DNA from: Candidatus Iainarchaeum sp.
GTDB lineage: Archaea; Iainarchaeota; Iainarchaeia; Iainarchaeales; GW2011-AR10
Reading direction: 5' to 3'
NCBI GenBank assembly: GCA_016186855.1
Contig: JACPKT010000140.1
Coordinates: forward strand, 1-9,847
DNA: 9,847 bases
The position numbers and the translations under genes were made by a program. Below are positions 1 through 5,852 of the stretch, piece after piece. Each line of letters starts with the position of its first letter. Position 1 is the first letter of the stretch. The notes under the pieces were generated by a model. That model had not been told where the DNA came from and made no database searches. It worked only from the letters and a program-made list of their open reading frames with translations.

Positions 1-54
1 TCTTTTTAAATAATTATTTTCTATGGTTAGGACTTCTTCTTCTGGCGGCAAACT
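1..54 (-). other. Putative intein N-terminus inserted in RadA after GGGIE
   Basis: The reading frame stays open past E101, but the RadA match ends abruptly. The next residues, [18 protein letters not shown], fit the N-terminal splicing block of inteins that start with Ser (compare the S-x-L-P-E-E pattern of archaeal DNA polymerase inteins). The native residue after GGGIE is normally Thr, which could serve as the +1 extein nucleophile. Only 18 residues are visible, so no endonuclease domain or C-terminal HN splice junction can be seen. An aberrant RadA paralogue is the main alternative. Confidence 0.62.
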
Positions 55-357
55 TTCTATCCCGCCTCCAATCAGTGCGTCAATTTCTTTGCTTCCGGTG
101 GTTAATTTTCCTATTGTTTCCCGTCTTTTTGCCAAAATGTCTGCTGTTTCAAACCCCATTTCAAGCGCATCGCGGGCTGCTTTTATTGCTTTTTCTGCAG
201 TCACTTCACCTAATCCTGCGGCTTCAATCAGTTCTGAAGCAGAGGCAACTGCAATGTTTTCAAGCGTTTTGTAGCCTGCAGTAATCAGTTTTTCTGCCCC
301 CTGCGGGCCAATTCCGGGCAAATCCTGAATTGTTTTGATTTCCTTTTCTTTTCCCAT
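1..357 (-). CDS. radA: RadA recombinase, N-terminal part (runs off window; probably interrupted by an intein)
   Basis: This is the archaeal RecA/Rad51-family recombinase that forms filaments on ssDNA for homologous recombination. The 119 residues present hold a helix-hairpin-helix domain (about residues 8-60, with [12 protein letters not shown]), the linker FxxA polymerisation motif (FETA, 69-72), and the start of the ATPase core ([19 protein letters not shown], 83-101). In ordinary RadA, GGGIE is followed by T and the strand leading to Walker A. Here residue 102 onward reads [14 protein letters not shown], which does not match RadA but resembles the first residues of Ser-1 inteins. The ATG at 357-355 is preceded by a strong Shine-Dalgarno sequence, GGAGTGAT, three bases upstream. 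The Walker A and B motifs lie outside the window. The RadA assignment is secure; the intein reading is inference. Confidence 0.9.
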   Translation of the reverse strand, partial: MGKEKEIKTIQDLPGIGPQGAEKLITAGYKTLENIAVASASELIEAAGLGEVTAEKAIKAARDALEMGFETADILAKRRETIGKLTTGSKEIDALIGGGIESLPPEEEVLTIENNYLKR

Positions 358-360
358 AAC

Positions 361-368
361 ATCACTCC
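361..368 (-). promoter_or_regulatory. Shine-Dalgarno site of radA
   Basis: On the minus strand the sequence reads GGAGTGAT, then GTT, then ATG. It matches the archaeal anti-SD complement closely and fixes the radA start at 357. It implies a leadered transcript, unlike several neighbouring genes that look leaderless. Confidence 0.75.
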
Positions 369-403
369 TGCAAAAAACGGCTTTTTTGAAGGTCACGCTT
401 TTG

Positions 404-415
404 GGGTGCGCACCC
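404..415. repeat. Perfect 12-bp GC-rich palindrome between radA and ccdA
   Basis: GGGTGCGCACCC is perfectly self-complementary. It lies about 45 bp from the minus-strand TATA-like box, inside the predicted radA leader. It could be a dimeric operator or a small RNA hairpin; the sequence does not decide between them. Confidence 0.5.
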
Positions 416-453
416 ACTTTGCCTTTTTGCTGTATTACAATTTGTTTGGAGGT

Positions 454-463
454 TTTTAAATAA
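454..463 (-). promoter_or_regulatory. Candidate TATA box for radA
   Basis: On the minus strand the region reads ATTATTTAAAAACC, an AT-rich TATA-like element about 95 bp before the radA ATG. With initiation about 25 bp downstream, the mRNA would carry a leader of roughly 70 nt, consistent with the good SD site. It could also serve the plus strand, but the 519-528 element is better placed for ccdA. Confidence 0.4.
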
Positions 464-518
464 TTTTGGGGTGGGTTTCCGTTGCGAATTCAGTTTTTTT
501 TAATTTTTTGAAAGAAAC

Positions 519-528
519 CATTTAAATG
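519..528 (+). promoter_or_regulatory. Candidate TATA box for the CcdA-like gene
   Basis: The palindrome CATTTAAATG is centred about 34 bp before the GTG at 558 and 22 bp before the TTG at 546. Initiation about 26 bp downstream would fall near 550, so the GTG at 558 would have only a very short leader. Confidence 0.45.
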
Positions 529-557
529 CCTGCAAGCATTATTTTTTGGGTGGAACT

Positions 558-1292
558 GTGGAAAGCGCGCGCTTGAAGGTTTTTTTGAACACGGTTTTTT
601 TTGTTCTGGGCTTTTCGGTTGTTTTTTCGCTGCTCGGGGTTCTTTTGAACAGCGTTTTTTCAAGCGTTTCATTTGATTTGAGAATATGGATTTCTCGCAT
701 TGGGGGCGTAATAATTATTTTGTTTGGCCTGTACTTGCTTGGTTTGCTGAAGATTTCTTTTCTTGAAAGAGAGCACAAGCTGCGCGCAAAAAAGTTTTCA
801 ATCAGCTATGTCACTTCTTTTGTTTTTGGCGCAACCTTTGCTGCCGGCTGGAGTCCGTGCGTTGGCGCAATACTTGGGGCGATTCTGACGCTTGCAGCGC
901 TCAACCCGGCATCTGCATTCACCCTCTTGCTGGCATATTCTTTTGGCTTGGGTGTCCCATTCCTTTTGGCAGGCTTTTTTATTTCCAATTCTTTTGATTT
1001 CATCAGGAAATTTTCTCCACACCTGAAATATTTCAACATTCTTTCTGGCGCAATACTCGTAGTGCTCGGGGTGCTGGTGTTCACTGACAGGCTTTCACAG
1101 ATTGCAAACTTTTTTTTCGCGCAGGGGTTTTTGGGGCTGGACGTTGCAGCAAACCTTGGCGGAGACCCTACAATCCCGCTCTCTTTTTTTGCAGGAATCC
1201 TTTCCTTTTTCTCCCCTTGCATCCTGCCCCTTGTGCCAGCTTTCCTTTCCTACATTTCCGGCGTCAGTTTTGAGGAATTGAAGAAAAAATAG
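558..1292 (+). CDS. ccdA: CcdA/DsbD-type thiol-disulfide transporter, circularly permuted
   Basis: This is a six-helix membrane protein (244 aa) of the family that passes reducing equivalents across the membrane through two intramembrane cysteines. Hydrophobic segments lie at about residues 9-34, 43-66, 83-116, 119-142, 154-179 and 206-234. The usual family order puts the helix FxSPCxLPLxP first and the W-S/T-PCxG helix fourth. Here GWSPCVGAIL (Cys101) is in the third helix and FFSPCILPLVP (Cys221) is in the last. The protein therefore starts at canonical TM2 and ends with canonical TM1. No SPC helix is encoded upstream in any plus-strand frame. Both cysteines are kept, so function is plausible. 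The GTG at 558 was chosen from the TATA position; the TTG at 546 is an in-frame alternative. No thioredoxin-like partner is visible. The family is sure; permutation is read from the sequence. Confidence 0.88.
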   Translation: MESARLKVFLNTVFFVLGFSVVFSLLGVLLNSVFSSVSFDLRIWISRIGGVIIILFGLYLLGLLKISFLEREHKLRAKKFSISYVTSFVFGATFAAGWSPCVGAILGAILTLAALNPASAFTLLLAYSFGLGVPFLLAGFFISNSFDFIRKFSPHLKYFNILSGAILVVLGVLVFTDRLSQIANFFFAQGFLGLDVAANLGGDPTIPLSFFAGILSFFSPCILPLVPAFLSYISGVSFEELKKK

Positions 1293-1892
1293 TTACCTTT
1301 TTTTTGGCTGCTGCCTTAAATCGGGAAATTTAAATCCTTTTCTTTTAAGCCGCATTTTTACATGCCCAACAATGTTTTGGGTTGTATGCAATTTTTTTGC
1401 AATTATTGCGTTTCCAAGTTCAGGGTGTTTTACAATCATTTTTTGGATTTGGTGGTATTTATGTGTCGGTTCGCCTGTGTTTACATCAATTGGCGAAAAA
1501 GAACTTCCGGCTATCCGATGCCTTGTTGCATCTGGTCTTCCAAGAACACGGTTCCTTATGCTGTTTGTAGTTTTTGGTGAAATGCCAAATTTTTTTGAAA
1601 CATCTTTGGCGCTTGCAAGTGGGTTTTGGTGCCAAAACTTTGCTGCTTTGCCAAACTTATTTATTGGTTCTCCGGTTTTAACGTCAATTCTTGTGAAACC
1701 AACCCCTTCTCTTGGCAGCCTGCGTATATTTTTTCCGATTAGTTTAAGGTGATGCATGGTTTCATAAACAGACCTTGCTGTTGTGTAAAACCCTCCGTAT
1801 TTTAGTATTTGCACGATTTCTTCCGGCAGCGCATTTGGGTGCCTTACAATGGTTTCTTTTAGGTGCCCGAATGGCATTTTTCTTCTCGGCAT
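1293..1892 (-). CDS. Basic protein built of three HTH-like modules joined by IDVxTGEP linkers
   Basis: I do not recognise this 199-aa protein as a named family. It is strongly basic and visibly repetitive. Three HTH-like segments (about residues 9-57, 83-118 and 148-186) each follow an HP/NP turn and contain a two-helix pattern, for example KDVSKKFGISPKTTNSIRNR. They are separated by two copies of a linker, FTRIDVKTGEP (66-76) and FSPIDVNTGEP (132-142). An iDv-TGE segment followed by a helix-turn-helix recalls NUMOD-type DNA-binding modules of homing endonucleases, but this is only a resemblance and no nuclease motif is present. DNA binding is inferred. The TAA abuts the stop of the convergent CcdA gene with no gap. 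A TATA-like box 26 bp before the ATG suggests a leaderless single-gene transcript. Confidence 0.7.
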   Translation of the reverse strand: MPRRKMPFGHLKETIVRHPNALPEEIVQILKYGGFYTTARSVYETMHHLKLIGKNIRRLPREGVGFTRIDVKTGEPINKFGKAAKFWHQNPLASAKDVSKKFGISPKTTNSIRNRVLGRPDATRHRIAGSSFSPIDVNTGEPTHKYHQIQKMIVKHPELGNAIIAKKLHTTQNIVGHVKMRLKRKGFKFPDLRQQPKKR

Positions 1893-1913
1893 TTGTAATT
1901 TATGCGCTTTTTT

Positions 1914-1922
1914 CTATTTTAA
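1914..1922 (-). promoter_or_regulatory. TATA box of the HTH-module gene
   Basis: The minus strand reads TTAAAATAG, preceded by AAAGG. Its centre is about 26 bp before the ATG at 1892, the spacing expected for a leaderless archaeal transcript. This supports the first ATG rather than the internal Met at residue 6. Confidence 0.5.
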
Positions 1923-1972
1923 CCTTTGTGCGTTATCCAATAGCTAAAGTTCCAGAAAAACTTTTCTTTGGG

Positions 1973-3253
1973 TTATGGTTCAAGCAGCCATTTCCAAACC
2001 GGTTTTACTGCTATTTTTTTCCCTTCTGAAATTATCTCTTGTTCTTGGTCAAATGTTATTATCAGGCCTTTTTTTGCTTTTGTTTTTTGCATGGCCTCTA
2101 TTAGGCCTTTGAGTTCCCTTTCATTGTTTTTTTGGTTTAGCTCGTATGTGACTTGAATTGCCTGCAAACTGTTGCCTTGTTTTATGATAAAATCGCATTC
2201 CTTGCTTTCTTTGAAGTAATATGGCTCTGTGTTTTTCCTTTGGAGCTCTTGCATTACAATTGTTTCAAGCATCCTTCCTTGTTCTGGGCTGAATCTTGGT
2301 GATAGGAACGTGTGGAATGCGTTGTCGACCAAATAGACTTTTTTTGGGTTTTGTGCCCGCACTTTTGCAGAAAATGAAAATTTTTTCGCTGAAAACAGGA
2401 AAAAGGCATCTTCAAGGTATTTTGAGTAAAGCGACGCAGTTTTTTTGCTTGCCTTAATTCCTTTTTCTTTTAATATTTTTCCAAAAGCAGTGGATGAAAA
2501 CATCGTGGCAGTGTTGTCCAGCAAATAATTCATCAACAATTCCATTATGTCAATTTTTTTTACCTTGTACCTTTCTACAATGTCTTTGTAGAAAATTGTT
2601 TCAAAATAGGATTTAACCAGCTCTTTTTTCTCGTCTTGCGCTTGTTTTTTTACGACTAACGGGAAGCCACCGTATAAAAAATATTCGTTAAGCAGCCTGA
2701 GCAAATTTCCTTTTTTTTCACTTAACTGCATTTTTTTATCATATTTAACCCCTTTAAAGCGCAAAAATTCCTTGAAAGAAAAAGGAAGCAATAGCTGGCT
2801 TTTGTACCTGCCACGAAGCTCTGTTGCAATTTCTTTGCTTAGCAGTTTTGAAGATGAGCCGCTGACAGTTATAAAATATTTGCCTGCATTGTGCAGCCTT
2901 CTTACAAACTTGCTCCATTCTGGTGCTTGCTGGATTTCGTCAAAAAAAAGGTATTTTGGCTCAATGCCTGTAATTTCCATGTGGGCAACAAAAAGATTGT
3001 CAAGTTCAGCCGATGAAATGCCTGCAAGCCTATTGTCCTCAAAATCAACAAAAAGGATTTCCTCCATTTTTGCGTGCTTTATTATTTCTTTTATCGTGAA
3101 AAGCATTAAAGAAGTTTTTCCGGCCCTTCTTGGGCCGATAATTGCAGTAACTGTTTCCTTGTCCAATGAAAGCTTCAAATCCCTTGCAATCAGTTCAGGC
3201 AACGGTTTTTCAAGCCATTCAACCACAATTTTTTTGAAAACCTCTTCGGGCAT
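1973..3253 (-). CDS. AAA-type ATPase with DUF4143 C-terminal domain
   Basis: This 426-aa protein belongs to the archaeal/bacterial ATPase family that pairs an AAA domain with a C-terminal DUF4143 domain. Its cellular role is poorly known. Visible motifs are Walker A GPRRAGKTS (40-48), Walker B YLFFDEI (101-107), the sensor-like SGSSS (131-135) and the family signature LRGRYxxxxLLPFSFKEFL (about 146-164). The C-terminal part holds E330, D354 in ECDFIIK, and QVTYE (367-371). That arrangement matches a PD-(D/E)xK nuclease-like fold, though nuclease activity is unproven. The length is normal and the gene is intact. It is likely leaderless, with a TATA-like box 25 bp before the ATG. Two matched inverted repeats lie just upstream and suggest dedicated control. 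Family members often occur as several paralogues per genome. Confidence 0.9.
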   Translation of the reverse strand: MPEEVFKKIVVEWLEKPLPELIARDLKLSLDKETVTAIIGPRRAGKTSLMLFTIKEIIKHAKMEEILFVDFEDNRLAGISSAELDNLFVAHMEITGIEPKYLFFDEIQQAPEWSKFVRRLHNAGKYFITVSGSSSKLLSKEIATELRGRYKSQLLLPFSFKEFLRFKGVKYDKKMQLSEKKGNLLRLLNEYFLYGGFPLVVKKQAQDEKKELVKSYFETIFYKDIVERYKVKKIDIMELLMNYLLDNTATMFSSTAFGKILKEKGIKASKKTASLYSKYLEDAFFLFSAKKFSFSAKVRAQNPKKVYLVDNAFHTFLSPRFSPEQGRMLETIVMQELQRKNTEPYYFKESKECDFIIKQGNSLQAIQVTYELNQKNNERELKGLIEAMQKTKAKKGLIITFDQEQEIISEGKKIAVKPVWKWLLEP

Positions 3254-3273
3254 GAAATAATAGCGTTAATAAC

Positions 3274-3282
3274 ATTATTTAA
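3274..3282 (-). promoter_or_regulatory. TATA box of the DUF4143 ATPase gene
   Basis: The minus strand reads TTAAATAAT, centred about 25 bp before the ATG at 3253. Its upstream edge overlaps the first bases of inverted repeat 1, so a protein on that repeat would sit on the BRE/TFB site. Confidence 0.5.
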
Positions 3283-3304
3283 GTGTTTCCCCAAGGAAAC
3301 ACTT
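3281..3304. repeat. Inverted repeat 1 upstream of the DUF4143 ATPase (operator-like)
   Basis: The left arm AAGTGTTTCC and right arm GGAAACACTT form a perfect 10-bp inverted repeat around CCAA. It sits immediately upstream of the ATPase TATA box. No T-run follows on the minus strand, so it is not an obvious terminator for RPA. The left-arm sequence recurs in the next repeat. Confidence 0.75.
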
Positions 3305-3315
3305 TAGCCAAAAAG

Positions 3316-3333
3316 TGTTTCCTATAGGAAACA
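3316..3333. repeat. Inverted repeat 2 upstream of the DUF4143 ATPase (operator-like)
   Basis: TGTTTCCTATAGGAAACA is a perfect 18-bp palindrome. AAGTGTTTCC at 3313-3322 exactly repeats 3281-3290. The two left arms are 32 bp apart, about three helical turns, so dimers bound to both would lie on the same DNA face. Confidence 0.75.
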
Positions 3334-3374
3334 GTTATTTTCTTCTCCTAATTCTAACGTTGTTCCCGAAATTT

Positions 3375-4682
3375 TCAGCTTATTGACACTACACTTTGCA
3401 CTATAAGTTCATTTTGTTCGCTTGTTGCGTTTTTTCGGACGCGTCCTTGCACGCAGATTTCTTTTCCTGAAAGTTTTTGGTTGAGTTCGTCAATTATTTC
3501 TTCCGGCGGCTTTTCTTGCAGTAATTGTTTCATTTCTTCTTTTGAGATTGAAATGATTTTTTCTGCTTGTTTTCCAAAAAGCACTGCTCTCAAAGAGCTT
3601 TCACCATCATTTACAGTTAGGCCCACCACCAAGTTGATGTCGGGCTCTCTTGTTTTTCTGCAGTTTAGGCAGTTGTAGCCGTCGTTGTCACGTTCAAGCT
3701 TTTTCCCGCATGCGGGGCACACAAGGTAGTGGAGTTTTCCGTTTTCAACTCGCTCTATTTTTGCGCTCACTTTTGCGTTCATGAATTCGGTTAGTTCTTG
3801 GATTTTTTTTTCCTCAAAATCTGTTGCAACGCTTTTTGGCGCAAAATTTTTCGGGTTCTCGATTATCCTTGACTGCCAGCCAAGGTTTAGTTCCGCGCCG
3901 TTGAGCCCTTCTTTTGTGTATGCTCCTTCAATTTTTATGGTGTCGCCTGCTGAAAGTTTTTTTACGAATTCGACCAGCTCGTTCCACGCGCTTGCGCGCA
4001 CGGTTTTTGTCTCGTCTGCGATTTCAAAGCCAATCACTTTGCCGTTTTTGCCGTTTGACTCAAATTGTCTTTCTTCAAAAACCCTGCTTACTTTTGCAAA
4101 TACATCAATGTTGTTCTGGTTTGCCGCCAGGTCCTTTAATTTTACAAGGGTTTGCTGTGGCATTGGGATTGAATTGTCGTCTTCTTTTGTGACAAAAAAA
4201 GTTCCGCCAAAGCCGATTGAAAGCTGTTTTTGTTCGTTGTAAGAGGAAACGCCCACGTTTGTCAGGTCAAGCAGCGTTCCGCGCTCAATTTTTTGCTCGC
4301 CCATTTTTTTCACGTCATCACGCCAGAAAGTTAGCCTCATTTCTTTTGAACCGTCGCCAACGATGGCATTGCAAAGCACCCCACTTTTGCCGTTTTTTTC
4401 AAATTTTTTTGGTGAAAAAACGTGGATTAGTCTTGCCCTTAAATCGAGTCCGCTTTGGCCATCCGACAGTTCTGCAAGCTTTTGGGTTTTTTTGCCGTTG
4501 CCTTCACTGCCTGAAAGATCCACTCCAAACTCTTTTGCAATCATGAATGCCGCGCCCTCGTCTGTCAAAAGGCCCGCGAATTTTTTCTTTTTTTCCTCTA
4601 CAAGTTTTTGCACTTCTTTTTTTGGCCTGCCTGCTTTTGCCAAAAGCCTTTCAACAACGCTTTCGCCTGCTACCTCAACCAC
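3375..4682 (-). CDS. rpa: Replication protein A (ssDNA-binding, multi-OB-fold, zinc finger)
   Basis: RPA binds single-stranded DNA during replication, repair and recombination, and cooperates with RadA. The 435-aa protein has a typical archaeal N-terminal helical segment (about 8-56, with FAGLLTDEGAAFMIAKEFGVDL). Three OB-fold regions follow (about 78-165, 190-275 and 300-435). The third carries a C-x2-C-x12-C-x2-C zinc site (Cys322, 325, 338, 341), the arrangement of euryarchaeal RPA41-type proteins. The start is GTG at 4682-4680. It follows GGTGA four bases upstream and a TATA box at 4725-4734. Upstream in-frame codons are only ATT, and a stop lies at 4716-4718. No small RPA-associated gene is visible downstream; the next gene is the separately controlled ATPase. 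Confidence 0.9.
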   Translation of the reverse strand: MVEVAGESVVERLLAKAGRPKKEVQKLVEEKKKKFAGLLTDEGAAFMIAKEFGVDLSGSEGNGKKTQKLAELSDGQSGLDLRARLIHVFSPKKFEKNGKSGVLCNAIVGDGSKEMRLTFWRDDVKKMGEQKIERGTLLDLTNVGVSSYNEQKQLSIGFGGTFFVTKEDDNSIPMPQQTLVKLKDLAANQNNIDVFAKVSRVFEERQFESNGKNGKVIGFEIADETKTVRASAWNELVEFVKKLSAGDTIKIEGAYTKEGLNGAELNLGWQSRIIENPKNFAPKSVATDFEEKKIQELTEFMNAKVSAKIERVENGKLHYLVCPACGKKLERDNDGYNCLNCRKTREPDINLVVGLTVNDGESSLRAVLFGKQAEKIISISKEEMKQLLQEKPPEEIIDELNQKLSGKEICVQGRVRKNATSEQNELIVQSVVSIS

Positions 4683-4724
4683 AAAGTCACCAGAAAAATC
4701 TGCAATAATAGTTTGTCAATTACA

Positions 4725-4734
4725 CTATTTATAG
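4725..4734 (-). promoter_or_regulatory. TATA box of rpa (possibly used in both directions)
   Basis: CTATAAATAG on the minus strand (CTATTTATAG on plus) is centred about 48 bp before the RPA GTG. That places initiation near 4703 with a leader of about 20 nt carrying GGTGA. Its near symmetry means it could also drive plus-strand transcription into the hairpin-rich region starting near 4756. Confidence 0.5.
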
Positions 4735-4755
4735 TTAACCGCCCTCAAAAAGCTT

Positions 4756-4948
4756 TTTTATCAACCTTTTTACAAAAGGTTGGCGAAAACCGCCTCTTTT
4801 TAAGAGGCGGATGAAACCTAATCAAAGATGAGGCTTGTAATCAAAAAGGAACTTGCGCACTTTAGTGCGCGGAGGATGTAATATTCCTATTATCAGCCTT
4901 TCGCAGAAAGGCCATGTATGCGGTGTAAACGGACGCAAACGTTTTTTT
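4756..4948 (+). ncRNA. Candidate structured non-coding RNA, family not recognised
   Basis: This is the only gene-free stretch of about 300 bp, and it is dense with perfect hairpins: 4762-4782 (9-bp stem, loop TAC), 4790-4810 (9-bp stem CCGCCTCTT/AAGAGGCGG), 4855-4870 (6-7 bp, GCGCAC/GTGCGC) and 4896-4912 (GCCTTTC/GAAAGGC). A longer pairing, 4831-4841 with 4889-4899 (10 of 11 positions including one G-U) and 4847-4851 with 4884-4888, encloses the third hairpin and competes with the fourth. A TATA-like box lies about 26 bp before the proposed start, and seven T's (4942-4948) end it. GGGP synthase has its own promoter further on, so this need not be its leader. I found no tRNA, box C/D, SRP RNA or RNase P signature. 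Strand and ends are inferred. Confidence 0.4.
4942..4948 (+). terminator. T-run after the candidate RNA
   Basis: Seven consecutive T's follow the hairpin-rich region and lie just before the GGGP synthase promoter. Archaeal RNA polymerase terminates at such T-runs on the non-template strand, so this is a plausible 3' end for the RNA. Confidence 0.4.
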
Positions 4949-4968
4949 ATTCCCTTTCTTTCACCAAA

Positions 4969-4977
4969 TTATAAAAG
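4969..4977 (+). promoter_or_regulatory. TATA box of GGGP synthase
   Basis: TTATAAAAG is centred 26 bp before the GTG at 4999. The spacing fits a leaderless transcript beginning at that GTG. It argues against the in-frame TTG at 4987, which would lie upstream of the expected start of transcription. Confidence 0.6.
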
Positions 4978-4998
4978 GTTTTTTAATTGAAACAAAAA

Positions 4999-5775
4999 GT
5001 GTACCAAAAAATTCTGGAAGAAATCAGTGCTTTTGGCGGCCTTGTTTTTTTGGTGATTGACCCTCCAAACCAGGAACCAAAGACTGCTGGCGAAATTGCA
5101 AAAATTGCCCAAAAAGTCGGCGTGAGTGCAATTTGCGTTGGCGGAAGCGTTGGCGCACAAGGTGCAATCTTGGACCAGGCAATTTCGGAAATAAAAGCAA
5201 ACTGTTCAATTCCGGTTATTCTGTTTCCCGGAAACATTGCCTCTTTAAGCAAGCACGCTGACGCGCTGTACTTTATGTCAATGCTTAACTCTACAGACCC
5301 GTATTACATTACAGGCGCGCAGATTGCAAGCGCTGCAACAGTAAAACACTTAGGGATTGAAGTCATTCCAACCTCGTACATTGTAATAGAGCCAGGCCGT
5401 GCGGTTGGCTGGGTGGGGCGCGCACAGCTTATTCCACGAAATCTTCCTTACCTTGCGGCAATCACTGCCTTGGCCGGCCAGTTTTTGGGCTCAAAAATGG
5501 TCATTCTTGAAAGCGGCGGCGGAGCAGAATCACCTGTGCCGCCTGAACTGGTTGCCGCAACAAAAAAAATGGTTGACGTTCCATTGGTTGTCGCTGGAGG
5601 CGTGCGCGACGAAAAGTTTGCCTATGAGACCATCAGGGCAGGCGCAGACATTGTTCATGTGGGAACCGCGGCAGAAGAAACAAACTCAGACCCGTCCTTG
5701 GTGGAAAAAACTCTTTCACGAATAGTGGACTCGGTGAAAAAGGCAGGAAAAGAAAAGCTCCAAAGCCAAAAATAA
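4999..5775 (+). CDS. Geranylgeranylglyceryl phosphate synthase
   Basis: This enzyme joins geranylgeranyl diphosphate to sn-glycerol-1-phosphate, the first committed step of archaeal ether-lipid synthesis. The 258-aa TIM-barrel protein shows the family motifs in order: LVIDP (about 18-22), PVILFPGN (72-79), ALYFMSMLNS with DPYYITGAQ (89-107), YIVIEPGRAVGWVG (127-140), ILESGGGAESPVP, and phosphate-binding AGGVRD (199-204) with HVGTAAEE. Length is typical and no key motif is missing. The GTG at 4999 is preferred because the TATA box lies 26 bp upstream; TTG 4987 would add MKQK. The gene is transcribed alone and is convergent with the epimerase gene. Its presence indicates that this lineage keeps at least part of its own lipid pathway, which many DPANN archaea lack. 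Confidence 0.93.
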   Translation: MYQKILEEISAFGGLVFLVIDPPNQEPKTAGEIAKIAQKVGVSAICVGGSVGAQGAILDQAISEIKANCSIPVILFPGNIASLSKHADALYFMSMLNSTDPYYITGAQIASAATVKHLGIEVIPTSYIVIEPGRAVGWVGRAQLIPRNLPYLAAITALAGQFLGSKMVILESGGGAESPVPPELVAATKKMVDVPLVVAGGVRDEKFAYETIRAGADIVHVGTAAEETNSDPSLVEKTLSRIVDSVKKAGKEKLQSQK

Positions 5776-5852
5776 AAGGTCTTTGAAAATGCCGCGCGCA
5801 AAAAATGTATCCTCTTCCAGTTTACTTGCTTGAAAGGCTGAATTCCAAAGAG

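Noticed and set aside
526..576. ATG-started 16-codon frame (MPASIIFWVELWKARA) just before the CcdA-like gene, possibly a lost first helix joined by frameshift
   Set aside because: It is in a different frame, too short, and lacks any SPC motif, so it cannot be the missing canonical TM1.
806..1222. Long open frame antisense to the CcdA-like gene
   Set aside because: It is a shadow of a strongly coding gene on the plus strand. The translation has no recognisable motif or membrane pattern and no promoter.
2772..3260. 162-codon plus-strand open frame opposite the ATPase
   Set aside because: It mirrors the ATPase coding frame and encodes low-complexity Ser/Leu-rich sequence with no start signals.
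3281..3333. CRISPR array or transcription terminator
   Set aside because: There are only two repeats and no spacer pattern, and no T-run follows on the minus strand. Position at the TATA box fits an operator better.
3781..4242. 153-codon plus-strand open frame opposite RPA
   Set aside because: It is antisense to conserved OB-fold coding sequence, with composition explained by the reverse complement of a Lys/Glu-rich protein.
4756..4948. tRNA, box C/D RNA, H/ACA RNA, SRP RNA or RNase P RNA in the hairpin region
   Set aside because: I saw no T-loop consensus, no paired RUGAUGA and CUGA boxes, no 3' ACA in the right place, and none of the conserved RNase P or SRP core sequences.
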